Assembly (NCBI RefSeq): GCF_003289955.1
Contig: NZ_QLZR01000006.1
Span: forward strand, 124,001-188,000
Length of the DNA stretch: 64,000 nt
Direction of reading: 5' to 3'
Source of the DNA: Planococcus halotolerans
Lineage (GTDB): Bacteria > Bacillota > Bacilli > Bacillales_A > Planococcaceae
A program made the position numbers and the translations under genes. Numbering within the stretch: the first letter of the stretch is position 1; each line of letters begins with the position of its first letter. The notes below the pieces were generated by a model. It saw only the letters and a program-made list of their open reading frames with translations, had not been told where the DNA came from and made no database searches. Shown piece after piece: positions 35,503 through 43,362 of the stretch.

Positions 35503-37049
35503 TACATACCACCGAACATATTTTGCTGCATCCAAGCGCTTTGGGAATTCATCTGGCTCAGTGCTTTCTCCATTGCTGTGAATTGTTTCCAGTAGCGGTC
35601 TTCAATCCGCGAGAGTTTATCTTGCCATTTGCTGATATCTTGATCCATTTGTTTAAGATATTTCGTCATTTGGCTGTTATCTACAAGGCTGGACGGACTG
35701 CCCGCCTTATCGCTTAATCTTTTCACTACATTATTCAAAGTTTCATATACACGGCCGCCGACCCCAACGTTTTGATCGCCAACACGATTCGTGAACAATG
35801 CCATTACTTCATCTGGCTGTTCTGTCAAAGCAGCTTTCAATTTATCTTCATCAATGAAAAGCTTGCCGCCTTCTGTGTAGTTTCCAGTATTGATACCGAT
35901 CTGCGACATCAAATTGAGATTACCATTCGGTACCCCTGCAACTGGATCCATGAATGAGCGGCGCAGTTCCTGCATAGCACCTCGTAACACTGGGTCATTG
36001 CGGAGCAAACCGCTGCGGGCTTTTTCTTCCCAAAGCTCAATTTCATTTTCCGACATATCCTTTTTTTGCTCTGTCGAAAGTGGCTGGAAATTCGGATAGC
36101 GTTTTTCAACCAATTGTTTTTCGATATCACCGATTGCTTCATTATATTTATCAACGAATTCTTTGATTTTATCGAATGTTTTTGTTGCGTCTGCCTGCAC
36201 AGTGATGATCGATTCTCCAACACTTAAGAGATTTATAGTCAAACCGTTAATTGTTGTTTTGTTGGTATTCAGATTGTCGACAGTGATTCCGTCGAATGTG
36301 ACTTTTCCAGTTGCTGCTGCAGACATAAAAGTATCTGTCGCTGTAGCGGCGCTTGTTGAGAAAGAAGAAACGAATTCTCCAGCTGTTGCACTTTCTTGGT
36401 TTACCACTTGCTTCGCCAATGCGGAATTGGCAGTTCCATCAGCATTCTCAAAATCCATCGTGAAATTCTGATCCGCGCCCATCCCTTTTGTCGAGATGAA
36501 GAACCTTGAAGTTGTGTTATCAAAGCTCATCCGCAATTCCGGTACTTTACCAGCCGTCGCATCCTGTACTTTTTTAGCGACTGCTTCATATGTATCAGTT
36601 GCTTCTATAGCAATTGGTATATCGACAGCCCCTGTTCCGCTGCCTTTGATTACGATGTTGCCTGCCACACCGATTTGATCCGTGGATTTGGCTGCATTAT
36701 TCGCATCTTTCATTATCGTATTTGCTGAATGGACTTTTGCTCCACTCGCCAACCGTTCCACATTCACTTTATAACTGCCACTGACTGAAAGCGCGGAAGT
36801 CTCCGCCGTCGCTGCTCCTGGAACTGACGAAGTTGCGCTATATGAGTTAAAAGTGCTTTGAAGCCTTAAGCCACTAGCTAAATTCCGTAAATTGGACAAC
36901 GATAAATTGACATCCCGGAACGAATCTTTCTGCCATTCCATAAGAGTTTTCTGCTGCATCAATTTATCCAACGGCATTTTTTGTATCTTCATCATGTCTC
37001 TTACGATTGCATCTGTATCCATTCCGGAAGCCAGTCCACCTACACGCAT
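35502..37049 (-). CDS. fliD: FliD, filament cap protein
   Basis: The 515-residue protein has the FliD N-terminal signature GLASGMDTDAIVRDMMKIQK with MPLDKLMQQK, and the C-terminal coiled coil (DQDISKWQDKLSRIEDRYWK). It caps the filament and folds incoming flagellin. It is 29 bp after flaG, transcribed from the sigma-D promoter at 37.5 kb. Confidence 0.95.
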   Translation of the reverse strand: MRVGGLASGMDTDAIVRDMMKIQKMPLDKLMQQKTLMEWQKDSFRDVNLSLSNLRNLASGLRLQSTFNSYSATSSVPGAATAETSALSVSGSYKVNVERLASGAKVHSANTIMKDANNAAKSTDQIGVAGNIVIKGSGTGAVDIPIAIEATDTYEAVAKKVQDATAGKVPELRMSFDNTTSRFFISTKGMGADQNFTMDFENADGTANSALAKQVVNQESATAGEFVSSFSTSAATATDTFMSAAATGKVTFDGITVDNLNTNKTTINGLTINLLSVGESIITVQADATKTFDKIKEFVDKYNEAIGDIEKQLVEKRYPNFQPLSTEQKKDMSENEIELWEEKARSGLLRNDPVLRGAMQELRRSFMDPVAGVPNGNLNLMSQIGINTGNYTEGGKLFIDEDKLKAALTEQPDEVMALFTNRVGDQNVGVGGRVYETLNNVVKRLSDKAGSPSSLVDNSQMTKYLKQMDQDISKWQDKLSRIEDRYWKQFTAMEKALSQMNSQSAWMQQNMFGGM

Positions 37050-37078
37050 TTAAATCACTCCGATTCTATATCATTCTT

Positions 37079-37432
37079 TTACTTTTTCTCGTCTACTATT
37101 AATCCCATGAGCTCCGTCATCGACGCATACATATCAAGGAATTTTTTATTAGGGATTTCTTTCAAAACTTCGTCGGTTAAAGGATTTATCACTTGCACAT
37201 AATATTCATTCAAATCTTCATGCAATAAAAACTTAACGGCAGTTGTTGTCGGCTCAAGAAATTCATTCATGCCTTCGATCTGGTTCTGCACCATCTCTTT
37301 AGTGATTTGTTCCTGATGAATTTCTTCTTTTTGTATAGGAGTTTCAGATTTTACCTGAATTTTTATTGGTTCAATAACCACAGTTTCATTGCTTTTGAAA
37401 ATTGGAATAACAGGTGTACTTTTCACTTCCAT
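37079..37432 (-). CDS. flaG: FlaG (YvyC) family protein
   Basis: The 117-residue protein has the FlaG domain in its C-terminal half: TAVKFLLHEDLNEYYVQVIN followed by PLTDEVLKEIPNKKFLDMYA. Its exact role is unclear (filament length in some species). First gene of the flaG-fliD-fliT-fliS unit. Confidence 0.92.
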   Translation of the reverse strand: MEVKSTPVIPIFKSNETVVIEPIKIQVKSETPIQKEEIHQEQITKEMVQNQIEGMNEFLEPTTTAVKFLLHEDLNEYYVQVINPLTDEVLKEIPNKKFLDMYASMTELMGLIVDEKK

Positions 37433-37480
37433 CGCTCTCTATCCCCTTGTCCGATCAATCTACATAATTGCCATACTTAT

Positions 37481-37507
37481 GTATCGGCAGAAAAAGAGAT
37501 ATTTTTA
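37481..37507 (-). promoter_or_regulatory. Sigma-D promoter of flaG-fliD-fliT-fliS
   Basis: On the minus strand: TAAA, exactly 15 bases, GCCGATAC. Confidence 0.9.
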
Positions 37508-37544
37508 GCATTTATTGAAATTATTATTCGATGAAAATAAAAAT

Positions 37545-37570
37545 AAAACCGACGAATAACAATCGGTTTT
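37545..37570 (-). terminator. Terminator of the muramidase-type gene
   Basis: AAAACCGA and TCGGTTTT pair around a 10-nt loop, followed on the minus strand by a T-rich run. Confidence 0.85.
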
Positions 37571-37572
37571 AT

Positions 37573-38334
37573 CTACGTTAATTTATTCAATTGACGATTT
37601 ACGCCTGTTACCCAATGATTATTGAGACCTGTCGGGTCATTTCCAGCACCGACAGGAGCATATTTAGCACCAATTGCGGCAACTGTGGTCTTGCCTTGGT
37701 TCAAATAATTTTGACGGAGATTGCGAGCCATATCAAAAATGCTTTCTTCCACAGAGTCATAACTGCGGAGGCCATTTTTGCCCATCATGCCCGCGATATT
37801 ATTTTTCTCATTCGCGGCACGAGATGTGCCGTTGCCGGTTTCATGGATGGCGATAGCCGACAGAAGATTGGGATCCAAATCATACTTCTTACCAGCATTG
37901 ATGAAGTGAGCAGAAGTACCACTCAGCTTACCGCCTAATGTATTTTCAAGCTTAAGAAATTGAATCGGCTTGAAGCTTAAATCTGTTTTCAAATTCGGCA
38001 CTGCAGACTGTGCAGCAGTTTCAGCAACTGCCGGAGCCGTTGAAGCAGGCAACGAAACGGAAATCGGCTTATAGGTATTATTCAATTGAGCCATCATCTG
38101 GCTGCTTTGGCTATTTCCCAAGTTTGTCTGAGGATTCAACGCCGCTAGCATGGGAGAATCCATCTCGCCGCCTTGCATCATGGAGCTTAACAACGTCATA
38201 AACATGGAGATATTGGTACCTGAACTGTTCAGCGGATTAGTGGAAGCTCCAGTTTGGTTAGCCGCTGATGAAGCCTGAGCCAAGGAAGCCATTGTTGTAT
38301 AGTAGAACCAATTTGAAGAAATCGGGCTCGTCAC
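37573..38334 (-). CDS. Glucosaminidase-family peptidoglycan hydrolase, probably FlgJ-like
   Basis: The protein of about 253 residues has a disordered Ser/Asn/Gln-rich N-terminal half and a C-terminal glucosaminidase/lysozyme-like domain (about 140-253). The general acid is probably the Glu in LLSAIAIHETGNGTSRAA; other landmarks are NNIAGMMGKNGLRSYDS and KYAPVGAGNDPTGLNNHWV. There is no signal peptide although the domain acts on peptidoglycan, which suggests export through the flagellar apparatus like FlgJ; this is inference. The start is one of two GTG codons; the second (38334) is better spaced from AAAGGTG. It lies between flaG and the homing endonuclease. Confidence 0.75.
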   Translation of the reverse strand: MTSPISSNWFYYTTMASLAQASSAANQTGASTNPLNSSGTNISMFMTLLSSMMQGGEMDSPMLAALNPQTNLGNSQSSQMMAQLNNTYKPISVSLPASTAPAVAETAAQSAVPNLKTDLSFKPIQFLKLENTLGGKLSGTSAHFINAGKKYDLDPNLLSAIAIHETGNGTSRAANEKNNIAGMMGKNGLRSYDSVEESIFDMARNLRQNYLNQGKTTVAAIGAKYAPVGAGNDPTGLNNHWVTGVNRQLNKLT

Positions 38335-38533
38335 GGGAGTCACACACCTTTGTCAGTATAATCATGAATTTATCATACAGCAGAATTAACGAAAAAAGAA
38401 TAGGATAATTGTGACATTAAAAATGTTTACTTCCATCGAAATATAAATGAGTGCATCTACTCGCTCAAAATTCTTTATTCTTGCAAGTGAACGTATAATT
38501 AACTAAAAGCTTATCAGAAAGCTGGTGGTTGAA

Positions 38534-39415
38534 ATGCATGACTTAATTTGCGGGAAATTATTGGGGGATGGCTGTCTGACCAAAGAACAGAACCGTAAAC
38601 CCAGATTCCAATTCACTCACTGCATAAAAGATAAAGGTTGGAGCAATTATTGCTACGAACAGCTGGGTGAATCCTTGCCATTAACTCCGCCAAAATATCG
38701 AAAGTTAATTGATTCCCGAATGAAGTTGGGATATACCGAAAGTTTTATTGTTCAATCTCGGACTTCCATTGATATTTCATTTTTATATGAAGTCTGGTAT
38801 CCAAGCGGAAAGAAAGAGTTGCCTTTATCTTATATAGGAGACAATTTTACAGATCGGAGTTTGGCCTGGTGGTATCAAGATGATGGGCATTTAAAATTGG
38901 ATGGAGATATCCCTAGAAAAATCATTCTATCTACTGACAGTTTCAGTAAAGAAGAAAACCTTTTTCTGCAGCATTTTCTTCAGGAGAAATACGGATTTCG
39001 TTTTTCCTTGGATGGTCAGAATCGGCTCTTATTGTATGATCAGTTTCAGATATACCACTTCCTGTATCTTGTAGAGCCATACCTCCATGATTCGATGAAC
39101 AGAAAAAAGCGTCCCACCCACAGAGTAAAACCGATTGCAGCTCGAACTACTGTTTATCTTCCAGACGAAATCATCCTTGCCAAACCTACTAAAGAAGTTA
39201 ACAGCCAGTATAGTAAGTTGCCTTTAATAATTGAAGCTGCTAAGAACCAAGATGAATTTTTCAGACAAAACATAGCTTCGCATCAAATTCCCACCAAGTC
39301 TTATCAAATAGTAATCCATCCAAATTACAGAGAATCTCTACAGGAGTTAAAACTGCAAACAGGATTGACCGTCAGCCAATTGACTACATGTTGTTTTCGT
39401 ATGGAAAAAGATTAA
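38534..39415 (+). mobile_element. Free-standing LAGLIDADG homing endonuclease gene beside the intron-split flagellin
   Basis: The 293-residue protein has two LAGLIDADG motifs in the LAGLIDADG_2 style: LICGKLLGDG at residues 4-13 and LAWWYQDDG at 110-118, each ending in the catalytic acidic residue. The spacing of about 106 residues fits a single-chain monomeric enzyme. FTDRSLAWWYQDDGHLKLDG and the basic RKKRPTHRV follow family usage. The last 80 residues form an extension with a ribbon-helix-helix-like end (QIVIHPNYRESLQELKLQTG) that could bind DNA. ATG at 38534 with GGTGG upstream. It is on the opposite strand to all neighbouring flagellar genes and its stop overlaps that of the next gene by four bases. 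The nearby group I intron in hag has no ORF, so this gene is the likely homing partner (inference). Confidence 0.88.
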
Positions 39416-39645
39416 TTCGCACCCAATTGATATGATTCCGTTAATCTCTGATATTCTTGATTCAATTTATTTATCTGAGCCGTCGAATTTTCTAATTCAA
39501 CGGACGACAGTACATTACCTGCTGCATACTCAGCAACCTTCTTCATTTCAAGGAGTTTGCTCTCCATTTTATCCAATATAGCAGTTTGATTTTTCGACCA
39601 CTGAAGCTGTGATTCAAGAAATTCTTTATACATTCTATCATCCAT
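39412..39645 (-). CDS. Small coiled-coil protein of the hag region, unknown
   Basis: The 77-residue, Gln/Glu/Lys-rich protein is predicted helical throughout and has no motif I recognise. A good ribosome site (GAGGAG, eight bases before ATG 39645) supports it as a real gene. It lies downstream of a terminator after the yjfB-like gene. In size and composition it could be a FliT/FlgN-type export chaperone, but there is no specific evidence. Its end overlaps the homing endonuclease stop tail to tail. Confidence 0.65.
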   Translation of the reverse strand: MDDRMYKEFLESQLQWSKNQTAILDKMESKLLEMKKVAEYAAGNVLSSVELENSTAQINKLNQEYQRLTESYQLGAN

Positions 39646-39669
39646 AAATTTTTCTCCTCTATATAAAAT

Positions 39670-39695
39670 GGAGCCTTGGATTATTCCTTGGCTCC
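39670..39695 (-). terminator. Terminator of the yjfB-like gene
   Basis: GGAGCC and GGCTCC pair, with GG/CC continuing the stem inside an AA/AA mismatch; ATTTTATA follows on the minus strand. Confidence 0.75.
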
Positions 39696-39719
39696 TTTAA
39701 CATCAATTTGCACTTATAA

Positions 39720-39896
39720 TTATCCTTTTAAATCAACCGATCCACCAATATGTGGCTGAACAGATTGCTCAAGCATTTTAACTACATTTTGGCCATTCGA
39801 CTCAGCTTGATCCATTGTCTTTTTCATTACTGACATAGTGGCTTCCTGTCGAACATTCGCTTGGCTTAGTACCATTGATAATGCTGCGATATCCAT
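39720..39896 (-). CDS. YjfB-type putative motility protein (58 aa)
   Basis: The small protein reads MDIAALSMVLSQANVRQEAT in its first 20 residues, then MSVMKKTMDQAESNGQNVVK and ends QPHIGGSVDLKG. The MDI start, the VMKKTMDQAE core and the PHxGxxxDL tail match the YjfB family of small sigma-D-dependent motility proteins of unknown role. The ribosome site is AAGGGGGG. It lies just downstream of hag, between two terminators. Confidence 0.8.
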   Translation of the reverse strand: MDIAALSMVLSQANVRQEATMSVMKKTMDQAESNGQNVVKMLEQSVQPHIGGSVDLKG

Positions 39897-39920
39897 TTAG
39901 CATCCCCCCTTATAGAAAAA

Positions 39921-39940
39921 GGAGCCTAAAATTAGGCTCC
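39921..39940 (-). terminator. Terminator of hag
   Basis: GGAGCCTAA and TTAGGCTCC form a 9-bp stem with a 2-nt loop in a perfect palindrome; T-rich runs flank it on both strands. Confidence 0.88.
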
Positions 39941-39955
39941 CATTTTTTCTTAAGA

Positions 39956-41346
39956 TTAACGTAGTAATTGAAGAACTGCTTGCGGTTGCTGATTTGCTTG
40001 CGCTAGCATTGCTTGTGCTGCTTGTGCAAGAATTGAGTTCTTCGTTTGGTTCATCATTTCTTTCGCCATCGTGCGAACATTTACTTTCATAAATGACTAG
40101 ACTATATCTTCACCCTCTAGTTTTAGTAGGGGCCGGGCACTTCGGATCAATCAGTGCTGATGTACACTGTATCACCTACGGATTTCATCACCATAGCTTG
40201 CGCCTTAGATGGTCTATCCTAGTCGTTGAACCTTCTCCACTCTTTCGAGACAGGAGCTTGGCTGCTGATTGCCCAATCTTTTATTTTTTCGAGCCTTCAC
40301 GTCTGCCGTTTCCAGCTGCGTTGTGGCAATAAAAGCTATGAGGGGTTTCCAGCAATTCACCCGATCGTAATCGCTAACCGTTACCAGTTAGGACGACTGT
40401 ACCTCGGCTCGCTTTAAGCGGCTTCGGCATAATCAACGTCGCGGATGCGTGATTCCGCTGCTGTTAGGTTTTCAGCTGATGTTCCAAGGTTGTTGATTGT
40501 GTGGTCTAAACGGTTTTGGTTTGCACCAAGCTTCGAACGTTCAGAAGAAACTGATTCGATTGCATTATTGATTGTAGTGATTGCAGCGTCAGATGTTGCT
40601 TGTGATGAAATATCAATACCTAGAGCGCCTTTAGCGTCATTTGTTAAAGTTTTCTCTGCTTCTAATTTTAAAACACCGGCGCCATCATAGTACCCGGCAA
40701 CTTTTGCTGGTGTTACTGCCCCAGTAGTAGCATCGGTAGTCTCCGGTGTTGCAGCTTGCCATGTCCCTACAACCGTTGTCCCGTCTTGGCCTACAAGTGT
40801 TCCAGATGTATCAGATGCTGTAGCAGCTGTATAGGATGTTCCAACCGATAAAGCATCCGTTCGCATATCTCCTATAGAAATTGAAAGGTTTTGCCCCTCA
40901 TTTGCCCCAATTTGGAAAGTTCCTGAGAATCCACCATCTAAAAGCGTTTTAGTATTAAATTCAGTGTTGTCACCAATTCTTGTGATTTCTGAAGCAAGTT
41001 CGTTTACTTCTTTTTGAAGCTCTTTGCGGTCTGTATCTGTGTTTGTATCGTTGGCAGATTGTACAGCCAATTCACGCATACGTTGTAGGATGTCGTGAGT
41101 TTCGTTCAATGCACCTTCAGCTGTTTGCATCAATGAGATGCCGTCTTGAGCGTTTGCCGAAGCTTGCTCCAACCCGCGAATCTGTCCGCGCATTTTTTCA
41201 GAGATTGAAAGTCCAGCTGCATCGTCAGACGCTTTGTTGATGCGAAGACCAGAAGACAATTTCTCCATGCTGTTTGCCTGAGCGTTGTTTGCTGAGCCCA
41301 ATTGGCGGTGAGTGTTTAAAGCTGTGATGTTGTGATTGATAATCAT
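39956..41346 (-). CDS. hag: Flagellin Hag, split by a group I intron (exon 1 41346-40432; exon 2 40069-39956)
   Basis: Exon 1 gives 305 residues with the flagellin N-terminal D0/D1 signature (NHNITALNTHRQLGSANNAQ, LSSGLRINKASDDAAGLSIS) and ends at AAESRIRDVD. The frame then meets a TAA eight codons on (tail YAEAA). The missing C-terminal D0 helix reappears 362 nt later as MAKEMMNQTKNSILAQAAQA and ends NQQPQAVLQLLR. Joining after GAT (T40432) to ATG (40069) yields RIRDVDMAKEMM, the normal flagellin sequence, total 342 residues. Splicing is therefore needed for a filament-competent protein; the unspliced product would stop at 310 residues. Expression signals: sigma-D promoter, CsrA hairpin leader, GGAGG site, terminator after exon 2. 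Confidence 0.95.
40070..40431 (-). ncRNA. Group I self-splicing intron (IA-like) in hag
   Basis: Read on the minus strand, all four core strings are present in order: P (AATTGCTGGAAACCCCT), Q (CAATCAGCAGCCAAGC), R (GGTTCAACGACTAGG) and S (GAAGATATAGTCTA). Exon 1 ends in T and the intron ends in G, the group I rule. P1 can be drawn: exon TGAT with GUCG including the T.G wobble at the splice site, continued by intron U-A-UGCC with GGUACA; the loop CGCUUAAAGCG contains the in-frame stop. P2 is CTAAC/GTTAG. Length 362 nt, no ORF inside. Insertion is in codons for a nearly invariant part of flagellin. Exact ends come from restoring the protein. Confidence 0.95.
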
Positions 41347-41352
41347 TGTGTA

Positions 41353-41408
41353 TTACCTCCGTGTAATGTTTTTTTGTTTTTTGCAAGGGTGTTCAAATCC
41401 GTTTGAAC
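41353..41408 (-). promoter_or_regulatory. CsrA-type leader of hag: GGA hairpin plus GGA in the ribosome site
   Basis: The leader contains GTTCAAACGGATTTGAAC (41391-41408), a 7-bp stem that shows GGA in its loop, and a second GGA in ACGGAGG at the ribosome site. In B. subtilis CsrA binds two such sites in the hag leader to block translation, and FliW relieves it. The csrA and fliW genes lie immediately upstream. Confidence 0.75.
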
Positions 41409-41423
41409 TTCCTTACACTATCT

Positions 41424-41450
41424 TTATCGGAGGGCGCCAGAAAATGTTTA
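41424..41450 (-). promoter_or_regulatory. Sigma-D promoter of hag
   Basis: On the minus strand: TAAA, exactly 15 bases, TCCGATAA (6 of 8 to GCCGATAT). Confidence 0.8.
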
Positions 41451-41500
41451 GCGTTTTTTAAATTTATTTTTAAAAAACTTTTATTTTCTTTTAGAAACAC

Positions 41501-41525
41501 AAAAAAGCCCGCATCTCTGCAGACT
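41501..41525 (-). terminator. Terminator of fliW-csrA
   Basis: AGTCTGCA pairs with TGCGGGCT (two G-U pairs) around GAGA and T6 follows on the minus strand, seven bases after csrA. Confidence 0.8.
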
Positions 41526-41531
41526 CTCCAC

Positions 41532-41753
41532 TCACTTCTTCATCTTCAAAAAATCTCCGATATCAATAACATTCGACATCGCCTTCTTATTCTCTTCTTG
41601 AATCTCCAGGTAAACTTCTTTTCGATGAATCGTAATATGCCGAGGGGCTTCAATCCCGAGCTTTACGGTTTCGCCTTCTACGGAATTGATAGTGATTTCG
41701 ATCTGGTCGTCGATGATGATCGATTCGCCTTTTTTTCGTCCGAGTACGAGCAT
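41532..41753 (-). CDS. csrA: CsrA, RNA-binding repressor of flagellin translation
   Basis: The 73-residue protein is a standard Csr[21 protein letters not shown], then [20 protein letters not shown]. It binds GGA hairpins; the hag leader 120 bases downstream carries two. It is 3 bp after fliW, its protein antagonist. Confidence 0.97.
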   Translation of the reverse strand: MLVLGRKKGESIIIDDQIEITINSVEGETVKLGIEAPRHITIHRKEVYLEIQEENKKAMSNVIDIGDFLKMKK

Positions 41754-41756
41754 CGC

Positions 41757-42203
41757 TTACACCTTCCTTGCTTCAGCTTGGAATAGCGGCTGTTTGATTT
41801 CATAGGTTTTATTGTCCAGCACGGTTTGCATGCCGAGCTGCTTCCTATTATTGATGACTAGCGGCGCTTTGAGGTTGGTCGTCGCGTGCTGCATTTCGCC
41901 GGGCACGGTTACCGTTGTCAGCACCAGCGCGTCGGATGGGTCTTCGAGTTCGAGACGTTCGACGGTCTGGTCAGAGATTTTAACGTCGTATTCCTTAAAG
42001 AATGAAAATGGATCGACGAGGAAGAAGCTGATATCTTCCGCTTCCAGCGATTGCAGGAAGAAAAACGGCGTTTCTTCTTTTGTGTCGGCCGGGATCAAGA
42101 CGTATTTCTGGTATTCGTCAAAGCCGGGAATTCCTCGTGTAAATGTGATGACGCTTGAGTCTGCTACTTCTATTTCACCGAAACGGGTCGTTTGGAAATT
42201 CAC
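41757..42203 (-). CDS. fliW: FliW, CsrA antagonist
   Basis: The 148-residue protein has the FliW pattern FTRGIPGFDEYQKYVLIP, FFFLQSLEAEDISFFLVDPF and the ending TTNLKAPLVINNRKQLGMQT. FliW binds CsrA until flagellin accumulates and displaces it, closing a homeostatic loop with Hag and FliS. Confidence 0.96.
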   Translation of the reverse strand: MNFQTTRFGEIEVADSSVITFTRGIPGFDEYQKYVLIPADTKEETPFFFLQSLEAEDISFFLVDPFSFFKEYDVKISDQTVERLELEDPSDALVLTTVTVPGEMQHATTNLKAPLVINNRKQLGMQTVLDNKTYEIKQPLFQAEARKV

Positions 42204-42600
42204 TTTGGGTTCTCCTCATTTCTGTTCATGATGCGTTGATTGCTTGTTCTTATTTTTGCACATAATGGAATGATTAAACAGTATTTTTTGTGCTAGCGTC
42301 AAAATCCCTATGCATTCTTCGGATTACAGCATAAAAATTATTGAAAATCATATTTTTTATTGTGTACCTTTCTTCATTTTTCAATTAAAAAGAAAGGAGA
42401 AGCTTATATTTAAACGCTATTTTATCTAAAAGAAATAAATTCACTAAATACACTTCTCGTCATAGGTCTTTATACTATTTTTCAAAAATCCTACTCTAAG
42501 CTTTTCTGCACTTGTAGCTCTAGTGCTCGAGACGTATATTCAGTTTATATAGATAAAATATTCAAAATATTTAATTTTAATAAAAGGGAGGAATGAGGTT
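42204..42600. promoter_or_regulatory. Divergent intergenic region; candidate sigma-A promoter for fliW-csrA at 42273-42302 (minus)
   Basis: This AT-rich gap of about 400 bases has no gene. On the minus strand TTGACG, 18 bases, TTTAAT is a moderate promoter match for fliW. I see no riboswitch or clear promoter for the rightward polysaccharide operon; its ribosome site GGGAGG lies just before 42601. Confidence 0.4.
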
Positions 42601-43362
42601 ATGAAAAAGAACTTTGTACTTGCCACGCTGCTTTTGGGAATTCTGCTTAATGGTTGGGCAATCGCTTTTCTGGAGTTGCCGTTTTATCAGACAGTGCTCG
42701 TGCTTGCCGCCATCTCCATTCTGGTGATGACTGCTGTGCAGGAAAGATTCATCTTTTTGTATGCGATCACGGTCGCCCTTTCCTACGGCGTCTTCCTGAC
42801 GATCTACGCTTTCGTCAATCAGCAATCGTCCCAGATGCAGCTCCAGTATATGTACGGGCACCTGTTGCTGACGAGTTCCCTTCTATTGTATTGGATTCTG
42901 ATGAATGTCATTAAAAAAATCGGTTATGAAAATAACGATTTAAAACACGAGGTTCGGCTGCTGCAAAAATACAAAGGTGTGACCAAGCTGCTGACGCTTC
43001 CGGAATTTCATGAGCAGGCGCAATGGCTGCTGAAATCGAAGGAACGAAATAAAGAAGAAGCCTGGTTCGTCAAGATTTCCATCACTTCCCCCAATAACCG
43101 CGTGAAAGTGAATCTGCAGGAAGAGATGGAACGCCTGGCGTTACAGAGCATCCGCCAAAAATTCGATTTGGCGACAGGCGATATGGGAGCCATTTATCTT
43201 CTATTAAAGAATACACATTCCGAAGGTGTGCAAATCGTATTGGATCGTTTCCGGGAAAAGGTCCAGACTGAAATCAATTTATCGGACTCTCCTTATGCCA
43301 CAGCAATCGAGCAGGTAACAGACGTTGAGCATCTTGCCGGATTGATGGGGAAACCGTTATGA
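42601..43362 (+). CDS. Membrane protein with degenerate GGDEF-like domain, probable c-di-GMP effector of the polysaccharide operon
   Basis: The 253-residue protein has four transmembrane helices in the first 105 residues, a coiled-coil link (NNDLKHEVRLLQKYKG) and a C-terminal domain whose tail (DLATGDMGAIYLLLKNTHSE and GVQIVLDRFREKVQ) follows the layout of a GGDEF domain with the GGDEF signature replaced by TGDMGA. It should not make c-di-GMP but could bind it. B. subtilis YdaK and Listeria PssE occupy the same position in c-di-GMP-controlled polysaccharide operons. It overlaps the GT2 gene by four bases. Assignment is by architecture and neighbours. Confidence 0.6.
   Translation: MKKNFVLATLLLGILLNGWAIAFLELPFYQTVLVLAAISILVMTAVQERFIFLYAITVALSYGVFLTIYAFVNQQSSQMQLQYMYGHLLLTSSLLLYWILMNVIKKIGYENNDLKHEVRLLQKYKGVTKLLTLPEFHEQAQWLLKSKERNKEEAWFVKISITSPNNRVKVNLQEEMERLALQSIRQKFDLATGDMGAIYLLLKNTHSEGVQIVLDRFREKVQTEINLSDSPYATAIEQVTDVEHLAGLMGKPL

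Noticed and set aside
40093-40417. Plus-strand ORFs across the intron
   Set aside because: They are antisense to the ribozyme, have no ribosome site and no protein family; they are shadows of structured RNA.
39957-41346. hag as a frameshifted or truncated pseudogene with a separate small ORF (MKVNVRTMAKEMM...) downstream
   Set aside because: The separating 362 nt contain the complete group I core in order and the T/G splice rule holds, so an intron explains it better than decay.
42204-42600. A second c-di-GMP riboswitch in front of the polysaccharide operon
   Set aside because: None of the GEMM-I blocks seen before flgB occurs here.
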